Of a DNA stretch of 64,000 nt, positions 43,808-51,104 are shown in pieces; within the stretch, counting starts at the first letter, position 1, and each line of letters begins with the position of its first letter. A program made the position numbers and the translations under genes. The stretch comes from Microbacterium lushaniae. GTDB taxonomy: Bacteria > Actinomycetota > Actinomycetes > Actinomycetales > Microbacteriaceae. The DNA is taken from contig NZ_CP044232.1 of assembly GCF_008727775.1 (NCBI RefSeq), forward strand, positions 1,488,001 to 1,552,000, read 5' to 3'. Below the pieces are notes generated by a model that worked only from the letters and a program-made list of their open reading frames with translations, was not told the DNA's origin and did no database searches.

Positions 43808-46759
43808 ATGCCCGCCGCGACGACGTCAGCGCTGGCGTCATGGCGGTTCACCGGCACCCTGCGGCACTATCAGGCCGACGTGCTCGAGCGCGTGGACACG
43901 GATGCGGGCTCGCCGCTGCACATCGTGGCCCCGCCCGGTTCGGGCAAGACGCTGCTCGGACTGCTGCTGGCCGTCCGCCGTGGCCGGCGCGCCGTCGTCC
44001 TGGCCCCGACCACGACCATCCGATCCCAATGGGCACGTGCGGCCGAATCCCTGGCCCCCGACGCCGGCGCCGTGTCCGAGGACCCCGGGCGCCTCGCCGA
44101 CCTCACCGTGCTGACGTATCAGGCGCTGAGCGTGCTCGACGCGGCCAACCCCTTCGCGAGGCTGGCGCACCGGCGGTGGCGCGATGAGCTGGAGGCGGAC
44201 GGGCGCTCGCCCGAGGCTGCGGAGCTGTGGCTCGCGGAGCTGGAGTCCCACAACCGCTCCGCCTATCGGCGCGGGATCGCGAGCCGATCGCGGACGCTGC
44301 GGCGCCGGCTGGTGCGGCAGGACGCCGACGTGCTCGCAGCGGCGCTGCATCCCAACGCCCTCGCGCTGATCGATCGGCTCGTCGCGCACGAGGTCGACAC
44401 GATCGTGCTCGACGAGTGCCACCACCTGCTCGATCACTGGGCCCTGGTGGTGGCGACGCTCGTCGCACGTCTGCGGGCGGCGGGGCGCGACCCCCTCTTG
44501 ATCGGGCTCACCGCGACGCTGCCCTCGCCCGACGACGCCGAGGAGTACGACAACTACACGTCCCTCCTGGGCGATGTCGACTACGAGGTGCCGGTGCCGG
44601 CGGTCGTGCGCGAAGGCAACCTCGCGCCCTACCGCGACCTGGTGCGTTTCGCCGAGCCCACGGCCGAGGAGCTCGCCTTCCTCGCCGCGCATGCCGAGGG
44701 CCTCGCGGTGCTCCTGCGCACCACGTTCGCCCGCGACACCGGGCTGCAGTTCCTCCTCGACGTCCTGCAGCCCGAGCCCCCTCCCGTGCCGCCGCGCTCC
44801 GAGCTGGAACCGCCGCCGCCCGCGCCCTCGGAGGACCCGGTGGACGCGCGGCTGGCCGCGGCCTTCGCGGCCGATTTCGCCGGTGCCGAGGCGGCGTCGG
44901 CGATGCTCGCGACGGTGGCGCCGCAGCATCCGCTCGTCGCCCGTGTGCCCGACGCCGCGCGTCGGCCCCCGAACACCGACGAGTCGTTGCGGCTGCTCGC
45001 CCGCTTCGCGCTGGATCGGGTGCTGCCCGACCCCGCCCGGCAGGCGCAGTGGCACCGCATCCGCCGCATCCTGGCCGATTTCGGCTACGCGCTCACCGAC
45101 CGCGGTGTGCGCCGCACGCGCGACCCCGTCGACACGATGCTCGCCTCGTCGCTGGCGAAGGACTACGCCGCGTGCGACATCCTCCGCCTCGAGCGGGAGG
45201 CGCTCGGCGAGGAGCGGCTGCGCGCGCTCGTCGTCACGGATTTCGCCGAGCACGGCAACAAGCACGGTGGGCTCGTCGGTGCCGCGGGGGCGCTTCGCAC
45301 CTTCGCGACGCTCGTCGCGGATGCGGCGAGCTCCGTGCTGCGACCGATCCTCGTGACCGGCAGCCGCACGCGCATCGCCACGCGCGACGCGGCTGAGCTC
45401 GTGCCGGCCCTCGAGGCCCTGCTGGGCGCGCCGGTCGCCGCGGCGCCGCTGCTGGAGTCGCCCGACGTGTCGGAAGTGCACGCCCCCGGCGTGGGTGCCG
45501 CGGCGCTCGTGCGCGCAGCATCCGTCCTCCTCACCCGCGGCGCGGTGCACGTTGTGGTCGGCACGCGCGGACTGTTCGGCGAGGGCTGGGACTGCCCGGC
45601 GGTCAACACGCTCATCGACCTGACCGCCGTCTCGAGCGCCTCGGGCACCCAGCAGCTGCGCGGGCGCACGCTGCGCCTGGACCCGGCCTGGCCCGAGAAG
45701 GTCGCGCACAACTGGACCGTCACCGCGCTCCTGCCACCGTCCTTCCCGCTTCAGGCCCAGCCCGACGCGACCCGGCTGCGGCGCAAGCACGCGCGGCTGT
45801 GGGGGCTCGACGTCGAGGACCCCTCGCGCGTGGTGCGCGGCCTCTCCATCACACTGTCCGCCGCGCAGCGGGCGGCGGTGGACGCGGTGCTGGCGAAGGA
45901 CGCGAACGTCTCCGTCCAGGCCCTGAACGCCGCGGCGCCGCTCCCGGAGCGCTCCGCGACGCGCGCGCGGTGGCGGATCGGCGAGGAGTACCTCGACCGG
46001 GAGGTCGTGAGCGCCCTCGTGCCGCGGCGACCGCAGACGCCGGTGTTCCGGACCAGCGCCCCGGCCTCGCGGGCGGTGGGTGCCGCGTTCGGCGGCGTGG
46101 TGGCCGCATCCGCTCTGGCCGGTGCGGGCGCTGCATCCGCCGGGGCACTGGTCTCTCCCGAACTCGGCATCGTGACAGGCATCGCGGTGCTGGTCGCCGG
46201 TGTCGGCAACGCCGTGCCGTTGGCGAGGACGTGGCGGCGGACGCGCGCGCAGCTGGCCCCGGGGTCGGAGCCGTACCGCCGCATCGCTGGGCTCGTGTGG
46301 GACGCCCTGCGTCGCGCCGGCCGCGTCACCGACGTGGGGTCGATGATCGCGGTGACCGAGGGGGAGACGCAGGCGGGCCTCATCCCGCTGACGATCGAGG
46401 TGCCCTCCGCGACGAAGGCCGATCAGCACGTGTTCGCCGACGCGATGGCGGAGCTGCTCGGACCGGTGCGGACCCCCCGCTTCCTCCTCGAGACCGGACG
46501 CGGCGGCCGCTCGGCCGCGGTGCGATGGGCCCTGCGCCGAGCCGTGCGGCAGGGGGACGAAGGGCACTTCCTCGCCGTGCCCTCCCTCATCGGGCGACGC
46601 CGGGAGGACGCCGAGGCCTTCGCCGCCGCGTGGGAGCTGCAGGTCGGGCCCTGCGTGCTGCACGCGATGGATCGCCCCGGTCAGCTCGCGCTCATGGCGC
46701 GGGCGCGGCGCGGCGGGTCCGACGTCCCGGCGCCGGTCACCCGGGAGGAGTGGCGGTAG
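43808..46759 (+). CDS. Large SF2 DEAD/DEAH-type helicase with C-terminal membrane hairpin
   Basis: 983 aa from 43808 (984 from 43805). Helicase core: Walker A 'VAPPGSGKT' (~40-48), motif II 'DECHH' (~202-206), motif III 'TATLP' (~235-239), and C-terminal half with 'GTRGLFGEGWDCPAVN' and motif VI 'QLRGRTLRLDP' (~617-627), as in type III restriction/Ssl2-like helicases. A 200-aa insertion between the halves is Pro/acidic-rich. Beyond the core, two adjacent Ala/Gly hydrophobic stretches (~757-800) look like a membrane hairpin, followed by a ~170-aa domain. No nuclease or methylase motif. It may remodel DNA or RNA at the membrane; the role is unknown. Confidence 0.85.
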   Translation: MPAATTSALASWRFTGTLRHYQADVLERVDTDAGSPLHIVAPPGSGKTLLGLLLAVRRGRRAVVLAPTTTIRSQWARAAESLAPDAGAVSEDPGRLADLTVLTYQALSVLDAANPFARLAHRRWRDELEADGRSPEAAELWLAELESHNRSAYRRGIASRSRTLRRRLVRQDADVLAAALHPNALALIDRLVAHEVDTIVLDECHHLLDHWALVVATLVARLRAAGRDPLLIGLTATLPSPDDAEEYDNYTSLLGDVDYEVPVPAVVREGNLAPYRDLVRFAEPTAEELAFLAAHAEGLAVLLRTTFARDTGLQFLLDVLQPEPPPVPPRSELEPPPPAPSEDPVDARLAAAFAADFAGAEAASAMLATVAPQHPLVARVPDAARRPPNTDESLRLLARFALDRVLPDPARQAQWHRIRRILADFGYALTDRGVRRTRDPVDTMLASSLAKDYAACDILRLEREALGEERLRALVVTDFAEHGNKHGGLVGAAGALRTFATLVADAASSVLRPILVTGSRTRIATRDAAELVPALEALLGAPVAAAPLLESPDVSEVHAPGVGAAALVRAASVLLTRGAVHVVVGTRGLFGEGWDCPAVNTLIDLTAVSSASGTQQLRGRTLRLDPAWPEKVAHNWTVTALLPPSFPLQAQPDATRLRRKHARLWGLDVEDPSRVVRGLSITLSAAQRAAVDAVLAKDANVSVQALNAAAPLPERSATRARWRIGEEYLDREVVSALVPRRPQTPVFRTSAPASRAVGAAFGGVVAASALAGAGAASAGALVSPELGIVTGIAVLVAGVGNAVPLARTWRRTRAQLAPGSEPYRRIAGLVWDALRRAGRVTDVGSMIAVTEGETQAGLIPLTIEVPSATKADQHVFADAMAELLGPVRTPRFLLETGRGGRSAAVRWALRRAVRQGDEGHFLAVPSLIGRRREDAEAFAAAWELQVGPCVLHAMDRPGQLALMARARRGGSDVPAPVTREEWR

Positions 46760-46968
46760 CAGCGGCTGTTCCGCGGCCCCGCCGCATCCTGCTGCCGCTA
46801 CCGTCCCGTGTCCCGCCTCCGCCTACCGTCCCGCCGCCCGCCTACCGTCCCGTGTCTCGCCTCCGCCATCCCGCATCCGCCTACCGTCCCGCCGTCCGCA
46901 TCCCGCATCCGCCCCGCGCCCCCGCGTCCCGGCGTCCCCGACTTCCCGCCCCCGCCTCCCGCATCCCG

Positions 46969-47068
46969 CTGCCGTGCCGCGTCCCGCCTCCCGCTGCCGT
47001 GCCGCGTCCCGCCTCCCGCTGCCGTGCCGCGTCCCGCCTCCCGCTGCCGTGCCGCGTCCCGCCTCCCG
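46969..47068 (+). repeat. 25-bp minisatellite, four perfect copies
   Basis: A 25-nt unit beginning CTGCCGTGCCGCGTCCCGCC starts at 46969, 46994, 47019 and 47044 with no mismatch. It is embedded in a wider degenerate array of CCCGC(C/A)T-type motifs covering about 46790-47205. Confidence 0.85.
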
Positions 47069-47209
47069 CATCCCGTCCCCGCCTCCCGCCTCCGCCCCCG
47101 CCCCCGCGTCCCGCCTTCCCGCCCCGCGTCCCGCCTCCCGCATCCCGTCCCCGCCTCCCGCCCCGCCTTCCCGCCCCGCGTCCCCGCCTCCCGCATCCGC
47201 CTTCCTCTG

Positions 47210-47291
47210 CCCGAACTCCTCAAATCCGGCGCCAGAACTCCCGGTTCGGGTCGATTCGGGCCCCGCGCGCCGCGGCCTTGAGGAGTTCGGG
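47210..47291. repeat. Palindrome-ended intergenic element, copy 1
   Basis: 82 nt. CCCGAACTCCTCAA (47210-47223) is the exact reverse complement of TTGAGGAGTTCGGG (47278-47291). The ~54-nt interior is GC-rich and contains GGTTCGGG. Confidence 0.85.
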
Positions 47292-47492
47292 ATGGGCGAA
47301 GCGGCCAAGGGGGCTGCGGCCAGCGGCCTGAGGCCGCCAGGCGCCTGCGGGCGGACGAGGCCGCAAGGTGCCGACGGGGCGACGGGGCGACGGGGCGACG
47401 GGCCAGCGGCGCCGACGGGGCCGACGGGGCCAGCGGCGCCGACAGGCCAGCGGGGGCGGCGGGGCCGGCCGGTTCTGCCGGGTCTGGACGTG

Positions 47493-47574
47493 CCCGAACT
47501 CCTCGAATCTCGTGCCTTCCGGCGTCGTTGGGGCCGATTCCCGGCGCGCAGCCCGCGGTCTTGAGGAGTTCGGG
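47493..47574. repeat. Palindrome-ended intergenic element, copy 2
   Basis: 82 nt. CCCGAACTCCTCGAA begins at 47493, and TTGAGGAGTTCGGG occupies 47561-47574. Same orientation and length as copy 1, with a diverged interior. Confidence 0.85.
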
Positions 47575-47623
47575 ACGGTCGAGGTGGCCCGAGCGGCGGT
47601 CGCGGTCTGCTGCCTGGCCGCTG

Positions 47624-47704
47624 ACCGAACTCCTCAATTCCGCCGCCGAGGTGGCCGGTTTGGCCGCATGGGCGGTGGACATCAGCGGTTTTGAGGAGTT
47701 CGGG
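47624..47704. repeat. Palindrome-ended intergenic element, copy 3
   Basis: 81 nt. CCGAACTCCTCAA (47625-47637) pairs with TTGAGGAGTTCGG within 47691-47704. Confidence 0.85.
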
Positions 47705-47838
47705 ATGTCGGAGTCCGAGGAGCGGACCGGGACGGGCGAGCTGGGGATGGGACAGGGTCTGCCGCGCGGGCCGCGCACGGACCCGAACCCCTCGAATCCG
47801 TCGGTGGGCGCCGCCGGTTCGGCCGGTGCCCGGACGTG

Positions 47839-47919
47839 CCCGAACTCCTCAGTTCCGCCGCTGCGGGGGCCGGTTCGGTCGGTTTCGGACCAGCAGGCCC
47901 GCGGTTTTGAGGAGTTCGG
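47839..47919. repeat. Palindrome-ended intergenic element, copy 4
   Basis: 81 nt. CCCGAACTCCTCA (47839-47851) and TTGAGGAGTTCGG (47907-47919). A degenerate left arm without partner (CCCGAACCCCTCGAA) lies at about 47783-47797. Confidence 0.85.
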
Positions 47920-47940
47920 ATGGGGGAGACGGCGGAACCG

Positions 47941-48050
47941 GCGAGGTGCGACTGGCCGGGCGGCGAGGTGCGACGGACGGACGGACGGCGAGGTGCGACC
48001 GGCGGGCGGCGAGGTGCGACCGGCGGGCGGCGAGGCGCGACCGGCGGGGC
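47941..48050 (+). repeat. Imperfect tandem repeat of a GGCGAGGTGCGAC unit
   Basis: GCGAGGTGCGAC or a close variant recurs at 47941, 47963, 47988, 48009 and 48030 (period 21-25 nt), ending at the stop of the amidohydrolase gene. Confidence 0.75.
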
Positions 48051-48054
48051 GGGG

Positions 48055-49548
48055 TCAGCGGGGCAGGCCGCGCACGGCACGGCCGGGGTACGCGGCTGTG
48101 TCGAGGGCACCGTCGCGGATGACGAAGCTCCCGCCCACGAGCAGGTGACGCACGCCGCTGGAGGGGCGCACCGGGTCGGCGGTGGAGGCGTTGTCGGTGA
48201 GGGCCGCCGGGTCGATCACGACGAGGTCGGCGTCAGCGCCGGCATCGAGCCGGCCCTTCGTGCGCATCGCCGGGGCGACCTCGTCGAGCACGCGGGCGGG
48301 CAGGTACGCGCAGCGGCGGAACGCCTCGACCCAGTCCCACAGCGCGTGCTCGCGCACCATGAGGCGGATGCTGCGGGCGAACGTGCCCGCCGTCCGCGGG
48401 TGCGTGGACGCACCCGCGGGCAGCGGCCACTCGCGCGTGTCGGCGCGGCGGTCGGGCCACTCGATGGGCATGGCGTCGCTGGCCACGATCGCATCGGGGA
48501 AGGCCAGCGAGCGCCGCAGGCGCGCCCGGTCGGCCTCGTCGCGCTCGTCGAGGAACTCCACGAAGCACGTTGCGGCCGGGTCGGACTCCCGCACGTGCCG
48601 CAGGCGGCGCTCGTCGGCGATGCGTTCGCCGCTGCCGAGCATGACGATGCTCGACGGCGACAGCCCGGTCTCCCGCAGCCGCTCGGGCGAGAGGAAGGCG
48701 GCGCCCACGCTCGTGCTGCCCATGCCGTAGGGGTACGCCTCGACGGTGATGCGCGAGCCGGACGCGCGCGCGGCGTCCAGGTCGCCGAGCACCCGGTCCA
48801 CGTGCCGGCGCGATGTGCTGTTGACGTGACAGTGGTGCATCGCCGCCCCGGTCTCGGCGGCGGCGAGCGCGACCTCCCGCGACCCGTCGACCGGCGTGGT
48901 GGGGTCCAGTTCGATGAGGTCGCGCACGTGCGTGAAGGTCGGCGCCCCCGCGGCGGCGGCGAGCCTGGCCACCGCGACGTACTCGGCGGGGTCGGATCGC
49001 GGGGCGTACCCGAGCAGCACGCCGATGCCGAGGGCGCCGGCGGCCAGTTCGCCCTCGAGCAGTTCCAGCCACGCGGCGCGCTCGCGCGGGGACGAGGTGC
49101 GCTGCCACTGGGCGCTGCCCAGGAGTGCGGATGAGGCGTGGAAGTCGGCGGTGGGCGTCACGCCCGCCAGCACCTGGCCGCGGGCATCCGACCAGGATGC
49201 GGAGAAGCCGTAGTTGAGGACGCGCCCGTCCGCTGCGGCGGCGGCGTACGCGGCGTCGCTCGGCATGAGGCCGGCCTCGAGGTCGAGCGTCGTGGTCACG
49301 CCGTCGAAGGCCTGCAGCCGCTGCCCGGCGATCGAGTGCACATGGCTGTGCAGGTCGACGAATCCGGGGCCCACGACCATGCCGGTCACATCCACGACCG
49401 TGCCGGAATCGGCGACGGGGCCGGAATCGGCGACGGGGCCGGGGGAGACCTGCACCACGCGGCCGCCACGGATGACGACGTCGGCGACGGTGTCGGTTCC
49501 GGCGGCCGGATCGATGACGCGCCCACCGCGCAGGATCGTCGTATTCAT
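48055..49548 (-). CDS. D-aminoacylase-like amidohydrolase (N-acyl-D-amino-acid deacylase family)
   Basis: 497 aa from ATG 49548 (GTG at 49551 is an adjacent alternative). Amidohydrolase beta-barrel: 'ILRGGRVIDPAAGTDTVADVVIRGGRVVQV', metal motif 'GFVDLHSHVHS', 'FDGVTTTLDLEAG', 'PTFTHVRDL', 'AAMHHCHVNST', 'AIVASDAMPIEW' (catalytic Asp region) and a C-terminal 'GRLDAGADADLVVIDPA'. Related enzymes release D-amino acids from N-acyl derivatives; others cut D-dipeptides or cyclic compounds. Divergent from the D-peptide operon across a shared 13-bp inverted repeat, so it very likely belongs to the same regulon. Confidence 0.85.
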   Translation of the reverse strand: MNTTILRGGRVIDPAAGTDTVADVVIRGGRVVQVSPGPVADSGPVADSGTVVDVTGMVVGPGFVDLHSHVHSIAGQRLQAFDGVTTTLDLEAGLMPSDAAYAAAAADGRVLNYGFSASWSDARGQVLAGVTPTADFHASSALLGSAQWQRTSSPRERAAWLELLEGELAAGALGIGVLLGYAPRSDPAEYVAVARLAAAAGAPTFTHVRDLIELDPTTPVDGSREVALAAAETGAAMHHCHVNSTSRRHVDRVLGDLDAARASGSRITVEAYPYGMGSTSVGAAFLSPERLRETGLSPSSIVMLGSGERIADERRLRHVRESDPAATCFVEFLDERDEADRARLRRSLAFPDAIVASDAMPIEWPDRRADTREWPLPAGASTHPRTAGTFARSIRLMVREHALWDWVEAFRRCAYLPARVLDEVAPAMRTKGRLDAGADADLVVIDPAALTDNASTADPVRPSSGVRHLLVGGSFVIRDGALDTAAYPGRAVRGLPR

Positions 49549-49585
49549 CACGATCCATCATTCTCGTCCGCGCCCACTCCGGCCT

Positions 49586-49629
49586 GTGCGATCGGACGAG
49601 GTTCGAGCGGCACATCCGTCCGATCGCAC
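49586..49629. promoter_or_regulatory. 13-bp perfect inverted repeat, candidate operator for the divergent catabolic genes
   Basis: GTGCGATCGGACG (49586-49598) and its exact complement CGTCCGATCGCAC (49617-49629) are separated by 18 nt. The outer ends lie ~36 nt from both predicted transcript starts (49666 to the right, 49548/49551 to the left), a symmetric position next to both -35 regions. The PucR-type regulator at 62885 is the best candidate ligand-responsive binder. Confidence 0.7.
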
Positions 49630-49653
49630 CAACGAGCGCCGCCCGCACCTCTC

Positions 49654-49659
49654 TATGGT
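49654..49659 (+). promoter_or_regulatory. Predicted -10 box, leaderless promoter of the D-peptide operon
   Basis: TATGGT, 6 nt, then the ATG at 49666. The right arm of the 13-bp inverted repeat ends 24 nt upstream of this box. Confidence 0.55.
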
Positions 49660-49665
49660 GAGACC

Positions 49666-51054
49666 ATGCGCACCCCCGACGACATCGCCGCGTTCCTGGA
49701 CGCCGACTTCGCCCGCCTGGTCTCGGAGCACGGGGTACCGGGTGCCGCGGTGGCCGTCCTCAAGGACGGCGTGATCGTCGATCGCGCTGCCGGCGTGCTC
49801 AGCACGGCCACCAAGGTCGACGCGACGCCCGACTCGGTCTTCCAGATCGGCTCGATCACGAAGGTGTGGACCACGACGCTCGTGATGCAGCTCGTGGACG
49901 AGGGGCTGCTGGATCTGGATGCGCCGCTGCGCGAGTACCTGCCCGCCTTCCGCGTCGCCGACGAGACGGCCGCGGCCACCATCACGACGCGCCATCTGCT
50001 GAGCCATGTGGGCGGCTTCGAGGGCGACGTCTTCACCGACACCGGACGCGGGGAGGATGCCATCGAGAAGTACCTCGAGCATGTCGCCGAGCTGCCGCAG
50101 GTGTTCGCGCCGGGGCAGATCTTCTCCTACAACAACGCGGCGTTCAGCGTGCTCGGCCGCCTCATCGAGGTGCTGCGCGGCACGCACTGGGAGGCCGCCC
50201 TCACCGAGCACCTGGCCGTGCCGCTCGGGCTCACCCACGTCGCCCCGAGCGCCTACGAGGCGATCATGTTCCGTGCGGCCGTCGGCCACATGGGAGAGGG
50301 CGATGACGGCACTCCCACTCCGGCTCCGGTGTGGGCGCTGGCCAAATCCAACGAACCGGCCGGATCGATGCTCGCGATGACGGCGCACGATCTCGTCGCC
50401 TTCGCGAAGATGCACCTGGACGGCGGACTGGCCTCAGACGGCACCCGGGTGCTGTCGGAGGAATCCGTGCGCGCCATGCAGGAGCGGCAGATCACCCTTC
50501 CCCGCCTGACCGGGATGGGGGATGCGTGGGGCCTCGGCTGGGAGATCTTCGTCGAGGGCGCTCCCACCGTGATCGGCCACGACGGCGGCACGATCGGGCA
50601 GTCCGCCTTCCTCCGTGTGGTCCCCGAGGCCGGGCTGGTCGTGGCGCTGCTGACCAACGGCGGCGACGTCATGGGGCTGTTCGGCGACGTCGTCAAGACG
50701 ATCGTCACGGACGTCGCGGGTGTCGAGCTGCCCGGTTTCCCCACTGTGCCGACGGAGGAAGTCGCCGTGGATGCGGCACCGCTGGTGGGTTTCTATTCCA
50801 ACTCCACGTTCGACATGACCGTCAGCGTCGACGACGACGGGCGCATCTGGCTCGACAGCACCCCCAAGGGCATCGCGGCGGAGATGGGCGAGGAGCCCGA
50901 GCACGTGCAGCTCGTCGGCCTGGACGCCGACTCGCTCATCGCTGTCGAGCCCACCATGAAGGAGATGCACGTCGTCTACGCCTTCCTCGGTGAGGATCGC
51001 GACGGACGCCGCACGCACATGCACTACGGACGCGCGATCTCGCGCGCCGACTGA
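49666..51054 (+). CDS. Serine beta-lactamase-fold hydrolase (D-aminopeptidase/DD-peptidase-like)
   Basis: 462 aa, no signal peptide, so likely cytosolic. Class C beta-lactamase/DD-peptidase motifs: SxxK in 'FQIGSITKVWTTTLVMQLVDEG' (~65-68), YxN as 'FSYNNAAFSVLGRLIEVL', and 'VIGHDGGTIGQSAF' at the KTG-equivalent site. A C-terminal ~110-aa lipocalin-like domain (DUF3471-like) follows. Such proteins hydrolyse D-amino acid amides or D-peptides, esters, or beta-lactams. It is clearly paralogous to the second half of the fusion at 56412 ('DVFTDTGRG' block shared). First gene of the operon. Confidence 0.88.
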   Translation: MRTPDDIAAFLDADFARLVSEHGVPGAAVAVLKDGVIVDRAAGVLSTATKVDATPDSVFQIGSITKVWTTTLVMQLVDEGLLDLDAPLREYLPAFRVADETAAATITTRHLLSHVGGFEGDVFTDTGRGEDAIEKYLEHVAELPQVFAPGQIFSYNNAAFSVLGRLIEVLRGTHWEAALTEHLAVPLGLTHVAPSAYEAIMFRAAVGHMGEGDDGTPTPAPVWALAKSNEPAGSMLAMTAHDLVAFAKMHLDGGLASDGTRVLSEESVRAMQERQITLPRLTGMGDAWGLGWEIFVEGAPTVIGHDGGTIGQSAFLRVVPEAGLVVALLTNGGDVMGLFGDVVKTIVTDVAGVELPGFPTVPTEEVAVDAAPLVGFYSNSTFDMTVSVDDDGRIWLDSTPKGIAAEMGEEPEHVQLVGLDADSLIAVEPTMKEMHVVYAFLGEDRDGRRTHMHYGRAISRAD

Positions 51055-51104
51055 CCAGGCCCCACCCTCTGCGCACCACCCGACCAGCAGAAGAGAGAAT
51101 CCGC

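Larger units (their letters stand above)
46760..48054. other. 1.3-kb non-coding repeat island
   Basis: No ORF here shows protein-like composition or a start signal. The first ~450 nt are an almost pure C/CCG-rich tract on the plus strand containing a 25-bp minisatellite. 47210-47919 holds four palindrome-ended elements with GGGGCGAC-type tandem repeats between the first two (~47379-47410), and 47941-48050 is an imperfect 21-25 nt tandem array. It separates the helicase from the D-amino acid locus. Confidence 0.8.

Noticed and set aside
43838..46663. A 941-codon open frame on the minus strand inside the helicase gene
   Set aside because: It is a GC-rich shadow frame: composition is dominated by Arg, Gly, Glu and His with no recognisable fold, while the plus strand encodes intact helicase motifs.
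43808..46759. Helicase as part of a restriction or known anti-phage system
   Set aside because: No methylase, nuclease, PLD or other defence partner is adjacent. The only neighbour is an unknown membrane protein, so a defence role remains a guess.
46969..47068. CRISPR-like array of 25-bp repeats
   Set aside because: The units are directly adjacent with no spacers, and no cas genes are present.
46808..48148. Several 140-325 codon frames in both strands of the repeat island
   Set aside because: They translate tandem DNA repeats into Pro/Arg/Ser or Gly/Arg low-complexity chains, with no start signals. The DNA repeats explain them.
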